Shown: positions 1 through 6,972, numbered from the stretch's first letter. The stretch is 18,770 nucleotides of DNA from JAMCRM01 sp041685075 (GCA_041685075.1 JAWLGN010000088.1:1-18770); one strand, 5' to 3'. The notes: generated by a model not told the origin, from the sequence alone. Numbers and translations are program-made.

Positions 1-345
1 GCCGTAGATCCAGTGTTCAGCCTGTCGGCGGATCCAGCGCTTCTGCTCCTCCCAGAGCTGGCGGGTGGTGACCGGGATGGCCCCGCCCTCGCGGCGCAGC
101 AGGAGCGGCTCCGGGAGCTGCGCCTGGGAGGGCATGGCGTCGAAATCCGGGGGAAGCTCGCCGGTGCGCCGGAGGTAGTCTTCCCAGGTTTTATCGTGCG
201 CGGAGATGCGGCCGGTGCCGGGCGTGCGGCTGGGCAGCAGCACTTTGAGCAGCACGTCGAGATGCCGCCGCCGCACCTCGGTGCGGTCTGGTTGCGCGGG
301 AAGCATCATGGCCGTAAGCAGCAGGATCGCAAGTGCGCGGTGCAT
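1..345 (-). CDS. N-terminal part of a secreted protein, possibly an alpha/beta-hydrolase-type esterase (cut by left edge)
   Basis: An open frame of 115 codons begins at the ATG at 345 and runs off the left edge without a stop. The N-terminus MHRALAILLLTAMMLPAQ is a typical signal peptide with an AQ-type cleavage site, so the product is probably exported. The rest of the visible part is charged and includes IPVTTRQLWEEQKRWIRRQ, which reminds me of the pre-domain of acidobacterial acetylxylan-esterase-like hydrolases. No catalytic motif lies inside the window, so that assignment is weak. The ATG abuts the TAA of the upstream S9 peptidase gene with no gap, and a GGGAG ribosome-binding site lies at 356-360 inside that gene. 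The two are therefore almost certainly co-transcribed and perhaps translationally coupled. Confidence 0.6.
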   Translation of the reverse strand, partial: MHRALAILLLTAMMLPAQPDRTEVRRRHLDVLLKVLLPSRTPGTGRISAHDKTWEDYLRRTGELPPDFDAMPSQAQLPEPLLLRREGGAIPVTTRQLWEEQKRWIRRQAEHWIYG

Positions 346-2376
346 TTACAGGTATCTCCCTAGCCAGGCGAGCACTTCCTTGTAGAACGCGCGGCTGTCC
401 TCGCCTTGCATGATCCAGTGGTTGGCCTCGTGGAAGACCACCAGGCGGCTGGGAATGCGGAGGCGCTGGAGCACGGACCAGTTTTCGAGGGTCTGGTTGA
501 GCGGCACGCGGTAGTCGCGCTCTCCGATGGTGAGGAGGATGGGGGTGCGGAAATCGGCGGCGCGGCGGATGGGGTTCTGCTCGCGCCATACCTTGCCCTG
601 CTGCCAGACGGGGCCGCCGTGCGAGACTTCGCGGTGCCAGATGGCGTCGCTGGTGCCCCACTGGGATTCCAGATTGATGAGGCCCGCATGGCTGACGAGG
701 CACTTGTAGCGCGTCGTAGTGGCCTGCATCCAGTTGGCCAGATGGCCGCCGTAACTGGCGCCGCCGGCGGCCTGGCGGGAGCCGTCGATGAAGGCGAAGC
801 GGCGGATGGCTTCATCGGCGGCTTCGTTGATATCGGCGGCGGGACCGGCCAGCGGGTCCAGGTGAATGCCCTGGGCGAAGCGCTCGCCGAAGCCCGTCGA
901 GCCGGTGTAGTTGGTGAGCAGCACGACGTAGCCGGGCGAGGCCAGCAGGTGGTAGTTCCAGCGGACGTGGACTTGGTCGCGCCACATGCTGTGGGGCCCG
1001 CCGTGCATGAGGACGAACAGCGGGTACTTCTTTGCGGGGTCGAAGGCCGGAGGAAGGGCCAGCATGCTGTGAATGGCGCGGCCGCGCTTGCTGGTGAAGG
1101 TGAAGTGGCGGAGCGGCTGCCAGTCGATGGCGGCGGCGGTTTCGGCGTTGAACCCGGAGAGAGCGTGGTGGCGGCCGGAGTGCGGGTCGATGCGCACGAT
1201 TTCGGCGGGGTTGACGGCGCTCTCCCAGTTGGCAAAGAGGGCGGGAGCAGGGGCGCGTTCGGGTATCGCCAGGTTGGTGTAGACGCCCGAGGACATGTCG
1301 AAGGCCGGGCGCACGGGGCCGCCCGCGGCGGGAAGCGTGTAGAGCTTCTCATGGCCGGCATCCTCGGCCAGCAGGTAGAGGGTTGCGCTATCCGGGGTGA
1401 GGGCGAAGCCGGCGACGGAGCGGTCGAACTCGGCGGTAAGGATTTCGGGCGCGCCGGGGTCGGGCCAGGAGAAACGCGCGATGCGCCGCAGGTAGTAGGC
1501 GCGGTCGCCGAGCGCTTCACGGAGGGCGTAGAGGGATTTGCCGTCGGGCGCGAAGACGGGCCGCCCGTACCGTGCATCGGGCGGGGTGAGGCGGCGCGGC
1601 TCGCCGCCCCCGGCGGGGATGTGGTAAAGCCCGGTGACCACGGCGGCCCAGGCGGCCTGGTGGCGGTTTTCAGTGGCGGCGAAGACCAGGCTGGTGCCGT
1701 TGGGCGTCCAGGCGTGGGCCAGTTCTTCGCCGGTGAGGGTGGCGGAGCCGGCAAAGCCGGGACCCGCGGCGAGTTGGGTGCCGGAGAGCAGGTCGCGCGC
1801 CGTGCCGCCCTCGAGTTCCTGAACGAAGAGGCGGATGCGGCGGCGATCGAGCCAGCGGTCCCAGTGGCGTATGGGGAAGCCCTCGTAGACGCGGACGCGC
1901 GTTTTGGCGGCTTCGGCTTCGCCCCCCACCATGCTGGTGAAGGAGAGGGCCTTGCCGTCGGGTCGCCACTGCGGGTTTTGGGCGCCGGTTTCGAGCGAGG
2001 TGACCCGCACGGCTTCGCCGCCGGCGGCGATATCGAGGACGTAGATCTGGTTCGTCTGGTCGCCTTCGCGCCTGGCGCTGAAGGCCAGGCGGCGGCTGTC
2101 GGGACTCCACGCGGGCCCGTTCTCCGCGCCCTTGCCCGCGGTGAGGCGGCGCGGAGGCGCGGAACCATCGGCCGGGACGATCCACAGGTCCGTCACTTTG
2201 GCCGATTCGTCGTAGGCCGGCTCGGTGAGGGAGAAGACCACCCACTTGCCGTCCGGGCTGGGCACCGGCGCTCCGGCGCGCTTCGTGAGCCAGACGTGTT
2301 CGTGGGTAATGGGCACCCTGGCGGGCAGGGCCAGAACCGCCGATAGCACCGCGGCGGCGCAGATGCGGAAAACCAT
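346..2376 (-). CDS. S9-family serine peptidase (prolyl oligopeptidase / acylaminoacyl-peptidase type), exported
   Basis: 676 aa. A hydrophobic signal peptide occupies about residues 1-20, so the enzyme probably acts in the periplasm or outside the cell. Residues 30-400 are a beta-propeller with repeated SPDG/APDG-type PD40/WD40-like blades (SPDGKW, SPDSRR, RPDGKA, APDGKS). The C-terminal alpha/beta hydrolase carries the oxyanion segment HGGPHSMW (458-465), the nucleophile elbow GGASYGG with Ser541, Asp621 in GERDYRVP, and His653 in EANHW. This is a complete, correctly ordered S9 triad, and the length is normal for the family. The family cleaves short peptides, often oligopeptides from protein degradation; the substrate here cannot be told. 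The ATG at 2376 has no Shine-Dalgarno sequence, but TATAGT lies 6 bases upstream (see promoter entry). The downstream gene starts at the very next base after the stop. Confidence 0.93.
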   Translation of the reverse strand: MVFRICAAAVLSAVLALPARVPITHEHVWLTKRAGAPVPSPDGKWVVFSLTEPAYDESAKVTDLWIVPADGSAPPRRLTAGKGAENGPAWSPDSRRLAFSARREGDQTNQIYVLDIAAGGEAVRVTSLETGAQNPQWRPDGKALSFTSMVGGEAEAAKTRVRVYEGFPIRHWDRWLDRRRIRLFVQELEGGTARDLLSGTQLAAGPGFAGSATLTGEELAHAWTPNGTSLVFAATENRHQAAWAAVVTGLYHIPAGGGEPRRLTPPDARYGRPVFAPDGKSLYALREALGDRAYYLRRIARFSWPDPGAPEILTAEFDRSVAGFALTPDSATLYLLAEDAGHEKLYTLPAAGGPVRPAFDMSSGVYTNLAIPERAPAPALFANWESAVNPAEIVRIDPHSGRHHALSGFNAETAAAIDWQPLRHFTFTSKRGRAIHSMLALPPAFDPAKKYPLFVLMHGGPHSMWRDQVHVRWNYHLLASPGYVVLLTNYTGSTGFGERFAQGIHLDPLAGPAADINEAADEAIRRFAFIDGSRQAAGGASYGGHLANWMQATTTRYKCLVSHAGLINLESQWGTSDAIWHREVSHGGPVWQQGKVWREQNPIRRAADFRTPILLTIGERDYRVPLNQTLENWSVLQRLRIPSRLVVFHEANHWIMQGEDSRAFYKEVLAWLGRYL

Positions 2377-2382
2377 ACCGCG

Positions 2383-2391
2383 ACTATACCA
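2383..2391 (-). promoter_or_regulatory. Putative extended -10 element of the S9 peptidase gene (leaderless start)
   Basis: Read on the minus strand, TGGTATAGT ends 6 bases before the ATG at 2376. It matches an extended -10 (TGnTATAAT, one mismatch). Transcription beginning 7 bases after the hexamer would start at the A of the ATG, and no ribosome-binding site is seen. No good -35 is visible, and the element overlaps the stop codon of the upstream regulator gene. This is inferred from sequence only. Confidence 0.4.
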
Positions 2392-3274
2392 GGGGCGGGG
2401 CGTCTTCCGGACGGGGGGAACTGCCGAAATGCAGCGGATCTCTCAAGGCTTGCAGGACCCGGTAGTAGAAGAGGGGAAGGGGCCGCCTGCCGTCGTAAAA
2501 GCGCAGGTCTTTCAAAAACTCGATCTCTTCGACGGTGGCGCCGGCGCTGAGCATAGGGTCCTTCAAAAACTCCACCAGGCCCGGCTCCGCGCCGTAGTGC
2601 TCCCGCGGCAGGCGCTCGATGAAGGCGAAACGCCGGGGAGGCCCGGGGGCCAGCCTGGGGTTCAGCACCACTTCCATCTGGAAGGTCTCCAGGTCGATCT
2701 CCCATCGCTCGATCAGCGGCTCCAGGAAAGCCACGCAGGTTTCCACGGTGACGTTGAAAACATCGGTGTCCAGCAGATCGAGGATCGCCACCCGCATCTG
2801 CTCGTCGCTGTGCCCGGTGAGGGAGGCGGCCAGGCGCAGCCACTCCCGGCTTTCCATCCGCTCGCGGGCCACCTGCTTGGCGACGCCCAACAGAGCCTGG
2901 GTTACCAGGCGTTCCAGCGCGCCGAAGGGTTCCTTCTCGAAGATCTCCCGCAACTCGAGGCGCGCGCCCGGTTTGCTCTTGCGGAGGACCAGCTCCCGAA
3001 AAGCCTTAAACAGGGGCTGCGAGGGGTCCGCGGTCTTCTTCTTCAGGTCTTCCTTGCGCTGCAGTTCCGCCAGCCGGGCCAGTTCGCCGGCGGGCAGGCG
3101 GAGGAAATTGCCCAGCTTCTCATAGATATCGGTGCGGCCGGGCGCAGGGGGCGATTTTTTGCGGGCCAGCAATTGGGAGATGTAGGACTCGGTGACTTGA
3201 GCCGCGGCTGCCAGGTCTCTCTGATCGAGACCCAGCTCCTTCAAACGATGTTTAATCACCAGCGAGATATCCAT
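2384..3274 (-). CDS. XRE/Cro-type helix-turn-helix transcriptional regulator with a long uncharacterised C-terminal region
   Basis: 296 aa from the ATG at 3274. Residues about 5-62 form an XRE helix-turn-helix: LKELGLDQRDLAAAAQVTES is followed by YISQLLARKKSPP, with the usual Q..LA......S.IS.L pattern. Residues 63-296 are predominantly helical and charged, and match no sensor domain that I recognise. An upstream in-frame start at 3388 would add 38 residues, but it reads through the AT-rich promoter region and lacks a ribosome-binding site. The ATG at 3274 has GGAAG about 8 bases upstream. The gene is divergent from two small ORFs on the plus strand, an arrangement common for a regulator controlling its neighbours and itself. 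Its 3' end abuts the S9 peptidase gene. DNA binding is well supported; ligand and targets are unknown. Confidence 0.85.
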   Translation of the reverse strand: MDISLVIKHRLKELGLDQRDLAAAAQVTESYISQLLARKKSPPAPGRTDIYEKLGNFLRLPAGELARLAELQRKEDLKKKTADPSQPLFKAFRELVLRKSKPGARLELREIFEKEPFGALERLVTQALLGVAKQVARERMESREWLRLAASLTGHSDEQMRVAILDLLDTDVFNVTVETCVAFLEPLIERWEIDLETFQMEVVLNPRLAPGPPRRFAFIERLPREHYGAEPGLVEFLKDPMLSAGATVEEIEFLKDLRFYDGRRPLPLFYYRVLQALRDPLHFGSSPRPEDAPPLV

Positions 3275-3336
3275 TGCAGCTTCCGCGCGGTTAACTAGAT
3301 GAAGTGAACTCTCAAGCACCAATCTGCCACACTCGC

Positions 3337-3366
3337 TTGACATTGTAAAGTAGCTTAACCGATAAT
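3337..3366 (+). promoter_or_regulatory. Strong sigma70-like promoter in the divergent intergenic region
   Basis: A perfect TTGACA (3337-3342) is followed after 18 bases by GATAAT (3361-3366, 5/6 match to TATAAT). It reads rightward toward the small ORFs at 3528 and 3835, with an expected start near 3373 and a leader of about 155 bases. The 3285-3380 stretch is markedly AT-rich against the GC-rich surroundings. On the minus strand, TACAAT at 3342-3347 could be the -10 of the regulator gene, overlapping the plus-strand -35. Three TTAAC-containing words (near 3290, 3354 and 3368) and a GTTA-AA-TAAC inverted repeat at 3368-3377 are possible operator parts. Confidence 0.65.
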
Positions 3367-3527
3367 AGTTAAATAACAGCCCGCTCATGAGTTACCGCGG
3401 CGCTCGAAGCCACTGGCAGACGAGCGAAACACGTCCTTATCGGCTGCGAAGCGGGTGAAGGAAAGAGACGAACGGCAAGGCGGGGAGACCTTGAACGCCA
3501 TCCCGCCGGACGGCTGGAGCATAAGGT

Positions 3528-3782
3528 ATGAAACGGCTAAAAGTGGAATTTACGGTCGAAGAACTCACGCTTTTGGCGTCGCTGGCCGCGGATCAGCTTT
3601 TCCGCCGGGAGTTTATCGATCCGAAGATGCCGGGGTATCGAGGCGACCCGGCGGAAATCCCCATCGGCAAGGCATTGGTAGCGCGGCTGAAGGAAGCGGC
3701 CGGCCAGGGGTATCGCGGGGCAAGGTCGAACGCTTCGAGCGGCGCTTCGAAGAGGTCCGACAGAGTTGCTGGCGCCGTTTGA
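3528..3782 (+). CDS. Small protein of unknown function (84 aa), possibly frame-disrupted near its 3' end
   Basis: The ATG at 3528 has a GGAG ribosome-binding site 8 bases upstream (3516-3519). The first ~64 residues look like a genuine folded protein, with an acidic helix (VEELTLLASLAADQLF), a conserved-looking FIDPKMPGYRGDP segment and a helix ending LVARLKEAAG. I do not recognise the family. After about residue 64 the frame becomes serine/arginine-rich and low in complexity (SNASSGASKR). From the same point the other frame, beginning GKVERFERRFEEVRQSCWRR, looks more protein-like, with GC-rich third positions. The switch falls at a GGGG run at 3717-3720; one extra G would join the two frames and give a product of about 103 aa ending at 3838. 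It lies downstream of the strong divergent promoter. Real gene likely, exact C-terminus uncertain. Confidence 0.6.
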   Translation: MKRLKVEFTVEELTLLASLAADQLFRREFIDPKMPGYRGDPAEIPIGKALVARLKEAAGQGYRGARSNASSGASKRSDRVAGAV

Positions 3783-3792
3783 ACGCTAAAGA

Positions 3793-3825
3793 CGGCGCCG
3801 GAGTTGTGACCGGCGCCGGGATTTT
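3793..3825 (+). terminator. Terminator-like hairpin between the two small ORFs
   Basis: A perfect 9-bp stem, CGGCGCCGG (3793-3801) with CCGGCGCCG (3810-3818), has an 8-base loop and is followed by GATTTTGG. It lies 11 bases after the stop of the 84-aa ORF and directly before the ribosome-binding site of the next ORF. The U-run is only four long, so it may be a weak terminator or attenuator rather than a full stop to transcription. Confidence 0.5.
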
Positions 3826-3834
3826 GGAAGGGCC

Positions 3835-4221
3835 ATGAACGCGACCGATCTTCAACGAGCGGCGGTAAAGCGGGCAGGGGTCGAATTTATCCTCATGGGA
3901 TTCGACCAGCAGGCCGAGATCCGCCGGTATGCTTTTCAGCGCATCGCCGCCGAGGAGCCCATGGAAATTACCGTGGACGTTGATATGGCGCTGCTTCCGG
4001 CCTACGGCATCCGCATACAGGAGTTGCCGCTTCTGTGCCGGGAGCTCCTGGAACAGCGGTTCGAAGAAGGCCACCGCGCGCTGACATTGACGGAGGCGGA
4101 GATGCGCGCGCATGCCGAGAAGCGTGCCGCCGCCGAGCGGGAAGCGGCGGAGCGAAGGCGCAGGCCGCGAAAATCCGCTCCACAGGGTGCGGAGCGCAGC
4201 CGGCACGCGGCGGCACCGTAG
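3835..4221 (+). CDS. Small protein of unknown function (128 aa) with a basic, charged C-terminal helix
   Basis: The ATG at 3835 is preceded by GGAAGGG (3826-3832), a purine-rich ribosome-binding site with short spacing. Residues 1-75 look globular (VEFILMGFDQQAEIRR, MEITVDVDMALLPAYGIRIQELPL). Residues 76-115 are a highly charged Ala/Glu/Arg helix likely to be a coiled coil, and the tail is basic (RRRRPRKS). There is no signal peptide, membrane segment or known motif. It follows the 84-aa ORF in the same direction, with a hairpin between them, and both lie opposite the XRE regulator. A regulated two-gene unit is a reasonable guess from position, but no function can be assigned. Confidence 0.6.
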   Translation: MNATDLQRAAVKRAGVEFILMGFDQQAEIRRYAFQRIAAEEPMEITVDVDMALLPAYGIRIQELPLLCRELLEQRFEEGHRALTLTEAEMRAHAEKRAAAEREAAERRRRPRKSAPQGAERSRHAAAP

Positions 4222-4247
4222 AAACAGAAACCTCGGACGGCGGCCTA

Positions 4248-4273
4248 TTGACAACGTCGCATTCTGATACACT
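4248..4273 (+). promoter_or_regulatory. Putative promoter of the secreted unknown protein gene
   Basis: TTGACA at 4248-4253 is a perfect -35 hexamer. TGATACACT (4265-4273) resembles an extended -10, but the spacer to its TACACT is only 14 bases, shorter than normal. Either the -10 works through its TG extension, or the true -10 is the poorer ACTAGG at 17-base spacing. The site sits in the 105-base gap before the gene starting at 4327. Confidence 0.35.
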
Positions 4274-4326
4274 AGGGGCAACAGTGCCCGGTTGCTCTCG
4301 AAGTACCGGAAGCTTGGGCCGACGAT

Positions 4327-4941
4327 ATGAAACCCCACCGCTGTCTCCCCCTAGGCATATGCGCCGTTCTTGCATACCCCGCAATGGCGCAGGAATCACC
4401 CACAAAGACATCGCCATTTCGCGATATCCTGCCCGCCTACCTGTTGCGGGACGAGAAAGTGGCGGAATACAAGAAGAGCCTGTCTCCGGAGGCGCTGCTG
4501 CAGTGCGCGCTACAGAGCGCGCTGCGGCAGTCGCTGGATTTTTCCGGGCGATGGGGCGACGGTCCGGAAGCGTATGGCGCGCGAATGGGATCCGGCATCG
4601 CGCGCAGCTTCGTGAAGAATTCCATACGCATGGGTCTGGATACAGCCATGGGGCTGGATTCGCGCTACCGTCCCAGCCCGACGAGCGGCTTCTGGAATCG
4701 CCTGGAGCATAGCCTGGCGAGCACGGTGCTGGCCTACAAGGACTCGGGCGGCAGGACGCTGGGGATCCCCACGCTGGCGAGCGCCTATGGGTCCGCCTTC
4801 GCGGCCAATGCCTGGTACCCGCGGATGGCGAACAGCCCGCAGGACGCGCTGATGCGCGGCACCACGAGCCTCGGCTGGACGGCCGGGAAGAACGTCTTCC
4901 GGGAGTTCTGGCCCGATATCAAGCGGGCGCTGGGGCGGTAA
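4327..4941 (+). CDS. Secreted protein of unknown function (204 aa)
   Basis: The ATG at 4327 opens a classic signal peptide (MKPHRCLPLGICAVLAYPAMAQ) with an A-M-A cleavage site near residue 21, so the mature protein is probably periplasmic or extracellular. The mature part has no catalytic motif that I recognise. It is rich in Gly, Ala and aromatic residues, with segments such as FVKNSIRMGLDTAMGLDSRY, LGIPTLASAYGSAFAANAWYP and a C-terminal SLGWTAGKNVFREFWPDI. The alternating Gly-Ala helices could associate with a membrane, but no full transmembrane span is evident. No strong Shine-Dalgarno sequence precedes the start. The gene ends 7 bases before the 3' end of queA, which comes from the opposite strand. 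I recall similar-looking hypothetical proteins in acidobacteria but cannot name a family. Confidence 0.75.
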   Translation: MKPHRCLPLGICAVLAYPAMAQESPTKTSPFRDILPAYLLRDEKVAEYKKSLSPEALLQCALQSALRQSLDFSGRWGDGPEAYGARMGSGIARSFVKNSIRMGLDTAMGLDSRYRPSPTSGFWNRLEHSLASTVLAYKDSGGRTLGIPTLASAYGSAFAANAWYPRMANSPQDALMRGTTSLGWTAGKNVFREFWPDIKRALGR

Positions 4942-4948
4942 GCCCACC

Positions 4949-6019
4949 TCAGACGATCAACATGCAATCCCCGTAGGAATAGAAGCGGTACCGCTGCTCG
5001 ACGGCGTGGCGGTAGGCGGCCAGGGTGAGCTCGCGTCCGGCGAAGGCGACCACCAGCAGGAGCAGGCTGGTGCGCGGCAGGTGGAAGTTGGTGAGCAGGG
5101 CGCCGGCGGCGCGGAACTGGAAGCCGGGGTAGATGTAGAGATCGGTCTCGCCCTCGATGGCGGTGAGGCTGCCCTGGCGGGCGGCGCTTTCGATGGCCCG
5201 CATGGCGGTGGTGCCGGCGGCGATCAGGCGCGATGCCGCGCGCATGCGGGCTGCGTTCTCCTCGCTGATGCGGAAGGATTCGGGGTGCATGCGGTGCTCT
5301 TCCACGCGCTCGGCGCGGATGGGCTGGAAGGTGCCCAGCCCCACGTGCAGCGTGACATAGGCCAGGCCGGCGCCGCGGGCACGGACGGCATCCAGCACTT
5401 CCGGGGTGAAATGCAGCCCGGCGGTGGGGGCGGCCACGGAGCCCCGCTCGCGGGCGAAGACGGTCTGGTACCGCTCCCGGTCCTCGGGCCGGTCGGGGCG
5501 GCGGATGTAGGGGGGCAGCGGCACGTGGCCGATCTTTTCGAACTCGGCGTAGATGTCGGGCGCCTCGGTTTTGAAGCGCACGGTGCGCTCGCCGAAGGGA
5601 CCGCGGCCGGTGACCTCGGCCTCCAGGCCGCCGGGAAAGCGCACCACCTCTCCGGTGCGCATCTTGCGGCCGGGGTGCACCAGGGCGCGCCATTCGCGGG
5701 CGGCGGCATCGAGCGGTTTCAGCAGCAGGACCTCGGTTTCGCCCGTCAGGAATTCGCGGCGATGCGGGTTGCGCTTGCCGATGGGGAGGGCGTGGACGCC
5801 GGCGCGGCGGCCCAGCAGGCGCGCCGGGAAGACGCGCGAATCGTTCAGCACCAGGCAGTCGCCCGGACCGGTGAAGGCGGGGAGGTCGCGGAAATGGCGA
5901 TCCTCGAAGCGGCCCTCGCGGCGATGGACCACCAGCATGCGGGAGGCCGCGCGGTCGGCGGCCGGTTCCTGCGCGATGAGTTCCTCGGGCAGGTGGTACT
6001 CGAAATCCGAAAGGTTCAT
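4949..6019 (-). CDS. queA: S-adenosylmethionine:tRNA ribosyltransferase-isomerase QueA
   Basis: 356 aa, full length for the family. QueA transfers and isomerises the ribosyl group of S-adenosylmethionine onto 7-aminomethyl-7-deazaguanine in tRNA, giving epoxyqueuosine, the penultimate step of queuosine synthesis in the cytoplasm. Family hallmarks are in order: DFEYHLPEELIAQEPAADR (5-23), LVLNDSRVFPARLLGRR (56-72), AAPTAGLHFTPEVLD (196-210), LHVGLGTFQPIR (224-235), GTTAMRAIESAA (269-280), NFHLPRTSLLLLV (311-323) and the C-terminal YRFYSYGDCMLI. The ATG at 6019 overlaps the stop of the upstream radical SAM gene by 4 bases (ATGA) and lacks its own ribosome-binding site, indicating translational coupling. 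No other queuosine gene is in the window. Confidence 0.97.
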   Translation of the reverse strand: MNLSDFEYHLPEELIAQEPAADRAASRMLVVHRREGRFEDRHFRDLPAFTGPGDCLVLNDSRVFPARLLGRRAGVHALPIGKRNPHRREFLTGETEVLLLKPLDAAAREWRALVHPGRKMRTGEVVRFPGGLEAEVTGRGPFGERTVRFKTEAPDIYAEFEKIGHVPLPPYIRRPDRPEDRERYQTVFARERGSVAAPTAGLHFTPEVLDAVRARGAGLAYVTLHVGLGTFQPIRAERVEEHRMHPESFRISEENAARMRAASRLIAAGTTAMRAIESAARQGSLTAIEGETDLYIYPGFQFRAAGALLTNFHLPRTSLLLLVVAFAGRELTLAAYRHAVEQRYRFYSYGDCMLIV

Positions 6020-6972
6020 GCGAAGAGCGGCAACTGCGCGGCGTCGTCCGCCAGCTCGGGCTGGTAATCGGCGGGCGCAGGGGCCAGGCCGTAGCGCTCC
6101 CGGATGAGGTGGAGGCGGCGGCGCAGGTCCTCCTTATATCTTCCCCCGAGACGGGCGCGGCCGGCGTAGAGTTTGCGGTAAGGCCCGGCCAGGGCGGGAA
6201 AACGCTCCTCGAGGAAGGGGAAGAAGACCTTGCGCGCGCAGGACATGAGAAAGAGCGGGCCGCCCAGCAGCCACCCGGCTCCAGCGGCACGAACGGCGGC
6301 GGCCAGGACTTCGAGATTCGCGTCCGTATCGGTGATCCAGGGCATGACGGGGTTGGCGAAGACGCCCACCGGGATGCCCGCGGCGGCGAGCCGGCCGACG
6401 GCGGCCAGGCGCAGGTCCGGGCGCGGGGCGCGCGGTTCCAGCAGGCGCGCGAGCGCGGCATCGAGCGTGGTGATGGTGAGGTTCACGTCGAGCACGTTGC
6501 GCCGCGCGATCTCCCGGAGCACGGGAATGTCCCGCACGACGAGGTCGCCCTTGGTTGTGATGGAGAGGTGCCGGCCGCGTTCTTCGGCGAAGACCTCCAG
6601 GATGGCGCGGGTGCGGCCGTAGCGGCGCTCGGCGGGCTGGTAGGGATCGGTGGCGGTGCCGATGGCGATGCCTGCCTGCTTGGGTATGCCGCGCAGCTCG
6701 CGCCGCAGGAGGGCGGGCGCGGCTGCCTTGGCGTAGATACGGTTTTCGAAGTCGGCCGGGTCCTCCAGTTCCATGAATTCGTGGGTGTAGCGGGCGTAGC
6801 AGTACTTGCAGGCGAACTCGCAGCCGCGGTAGGGGTTGATGGTCCACGCGAAGGGCATGCCGGGGCGGGTGCGGTTGAGGATGGAGCGCGCCGCGATTTC
6901 GAAGTACCGCACCTGGGCCTTGGCTTCGAGCAGCGGGCTTTCGGCGGCCAGGCGGGCGATGCCGGCGGGCAT
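6016..6972 (-). CDS. Radical SAM protein, SplB-like / Rv2578c-type (COG1533 group)
   Basis: 318 aa. The radical SAM cluster motif is CEFACKYCYAR (Cys51, Cys55, Cys58; C-x3-C-x2-C), preceded by NPYRGC, which is characteristic of the COG1533 group that includes spore-photoproduct-lyase relatives and Rv2578c-type proteins. GTATDPYQPAE and ITTKGDLVVRD are further family segments. These proteins bind a [4Fe-4S] cluster and SAM to make a 5'-deoxyadenosyl radical; the substrate of this subgroup is, to my knowledge, unsettled, and true DNA photoproduct repair should not be assumed. The start at 6972 follows AGGGG at very short spacing. The stop overlaps the start of queA by 4 bases, so the two proteins are made from one message. 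The tail (AAQLPLFA) looks like a natural end. Confidence 0.88.
   Translation of the reverse strand: MPAGIARLAAESPLLEAKAQVRYFEIAARSILNRTRPGMPFAWTINPYRGCEFACKYCYARYTHEFMELEDPADFENRIYAKAAAPALLRRELRGIPKQAGIAIGTATDPYQPAERRYGRTRAILEVFAEERGRHLSITTKGDLVVRDIPVLREIARRNVLDVNLTITTLDAALARLLEPRAPRPDLRLAAVGRLAAAGIPVGVFANPVMPWITDTDANLEVLAAAVRAAGAGWLLGGPLFLMSCARKVFFPFLEERFPALAGPYRKLYAGRARLGGRYKEDLRRRLHLIRERYGLAPAPADYQPELADDAAQLPLFA

Noticed and set aside
406..2346. 646-codon open frame on the plus strand
   Set aside because: Antisense shadow of the S9 peptidase, Gly-rich with no recognisable domain.
2225..3298. 357-codon open frame on the plus strand opposite the XRE regulator
   Set aside because: The opposite strand has a clear helix-turn-helix and a ribosome-binding site; this frame has neither motif nor start signal.
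3275..3388. 38-residue N-terminal extension of the XRE regulator
   Set aside because: It is encoded by the AT-rich promoter region, precedes the domain start and lacks a ribosome-binding site; the ATG at 3274 has one.
3717..3720. Programmed ribosomal frameshift in the 84-aa ORF
   Set aside because: CGC-GGG-GCA is not a canonical X-XXY-YYZ slippery heptamer and no clear stimulatory structure lies at the right distance; an indel is simpler.
3613..4338. 241-codon frame on the minus strand opposite the small ORFs
   Set aside because: Arg/Pro/Leu-rich without motif; it crosses the terminator-like hairpin and has no start signal. The plus-strand ORFs have better starts, though their reality is not certain.
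4785..6461. 558-codon open frame on the minus strand
   Set aside because: Alternative frame of queA and the radical SAM gene, Arg/Pro-rich; the true frames carry all family motifs.
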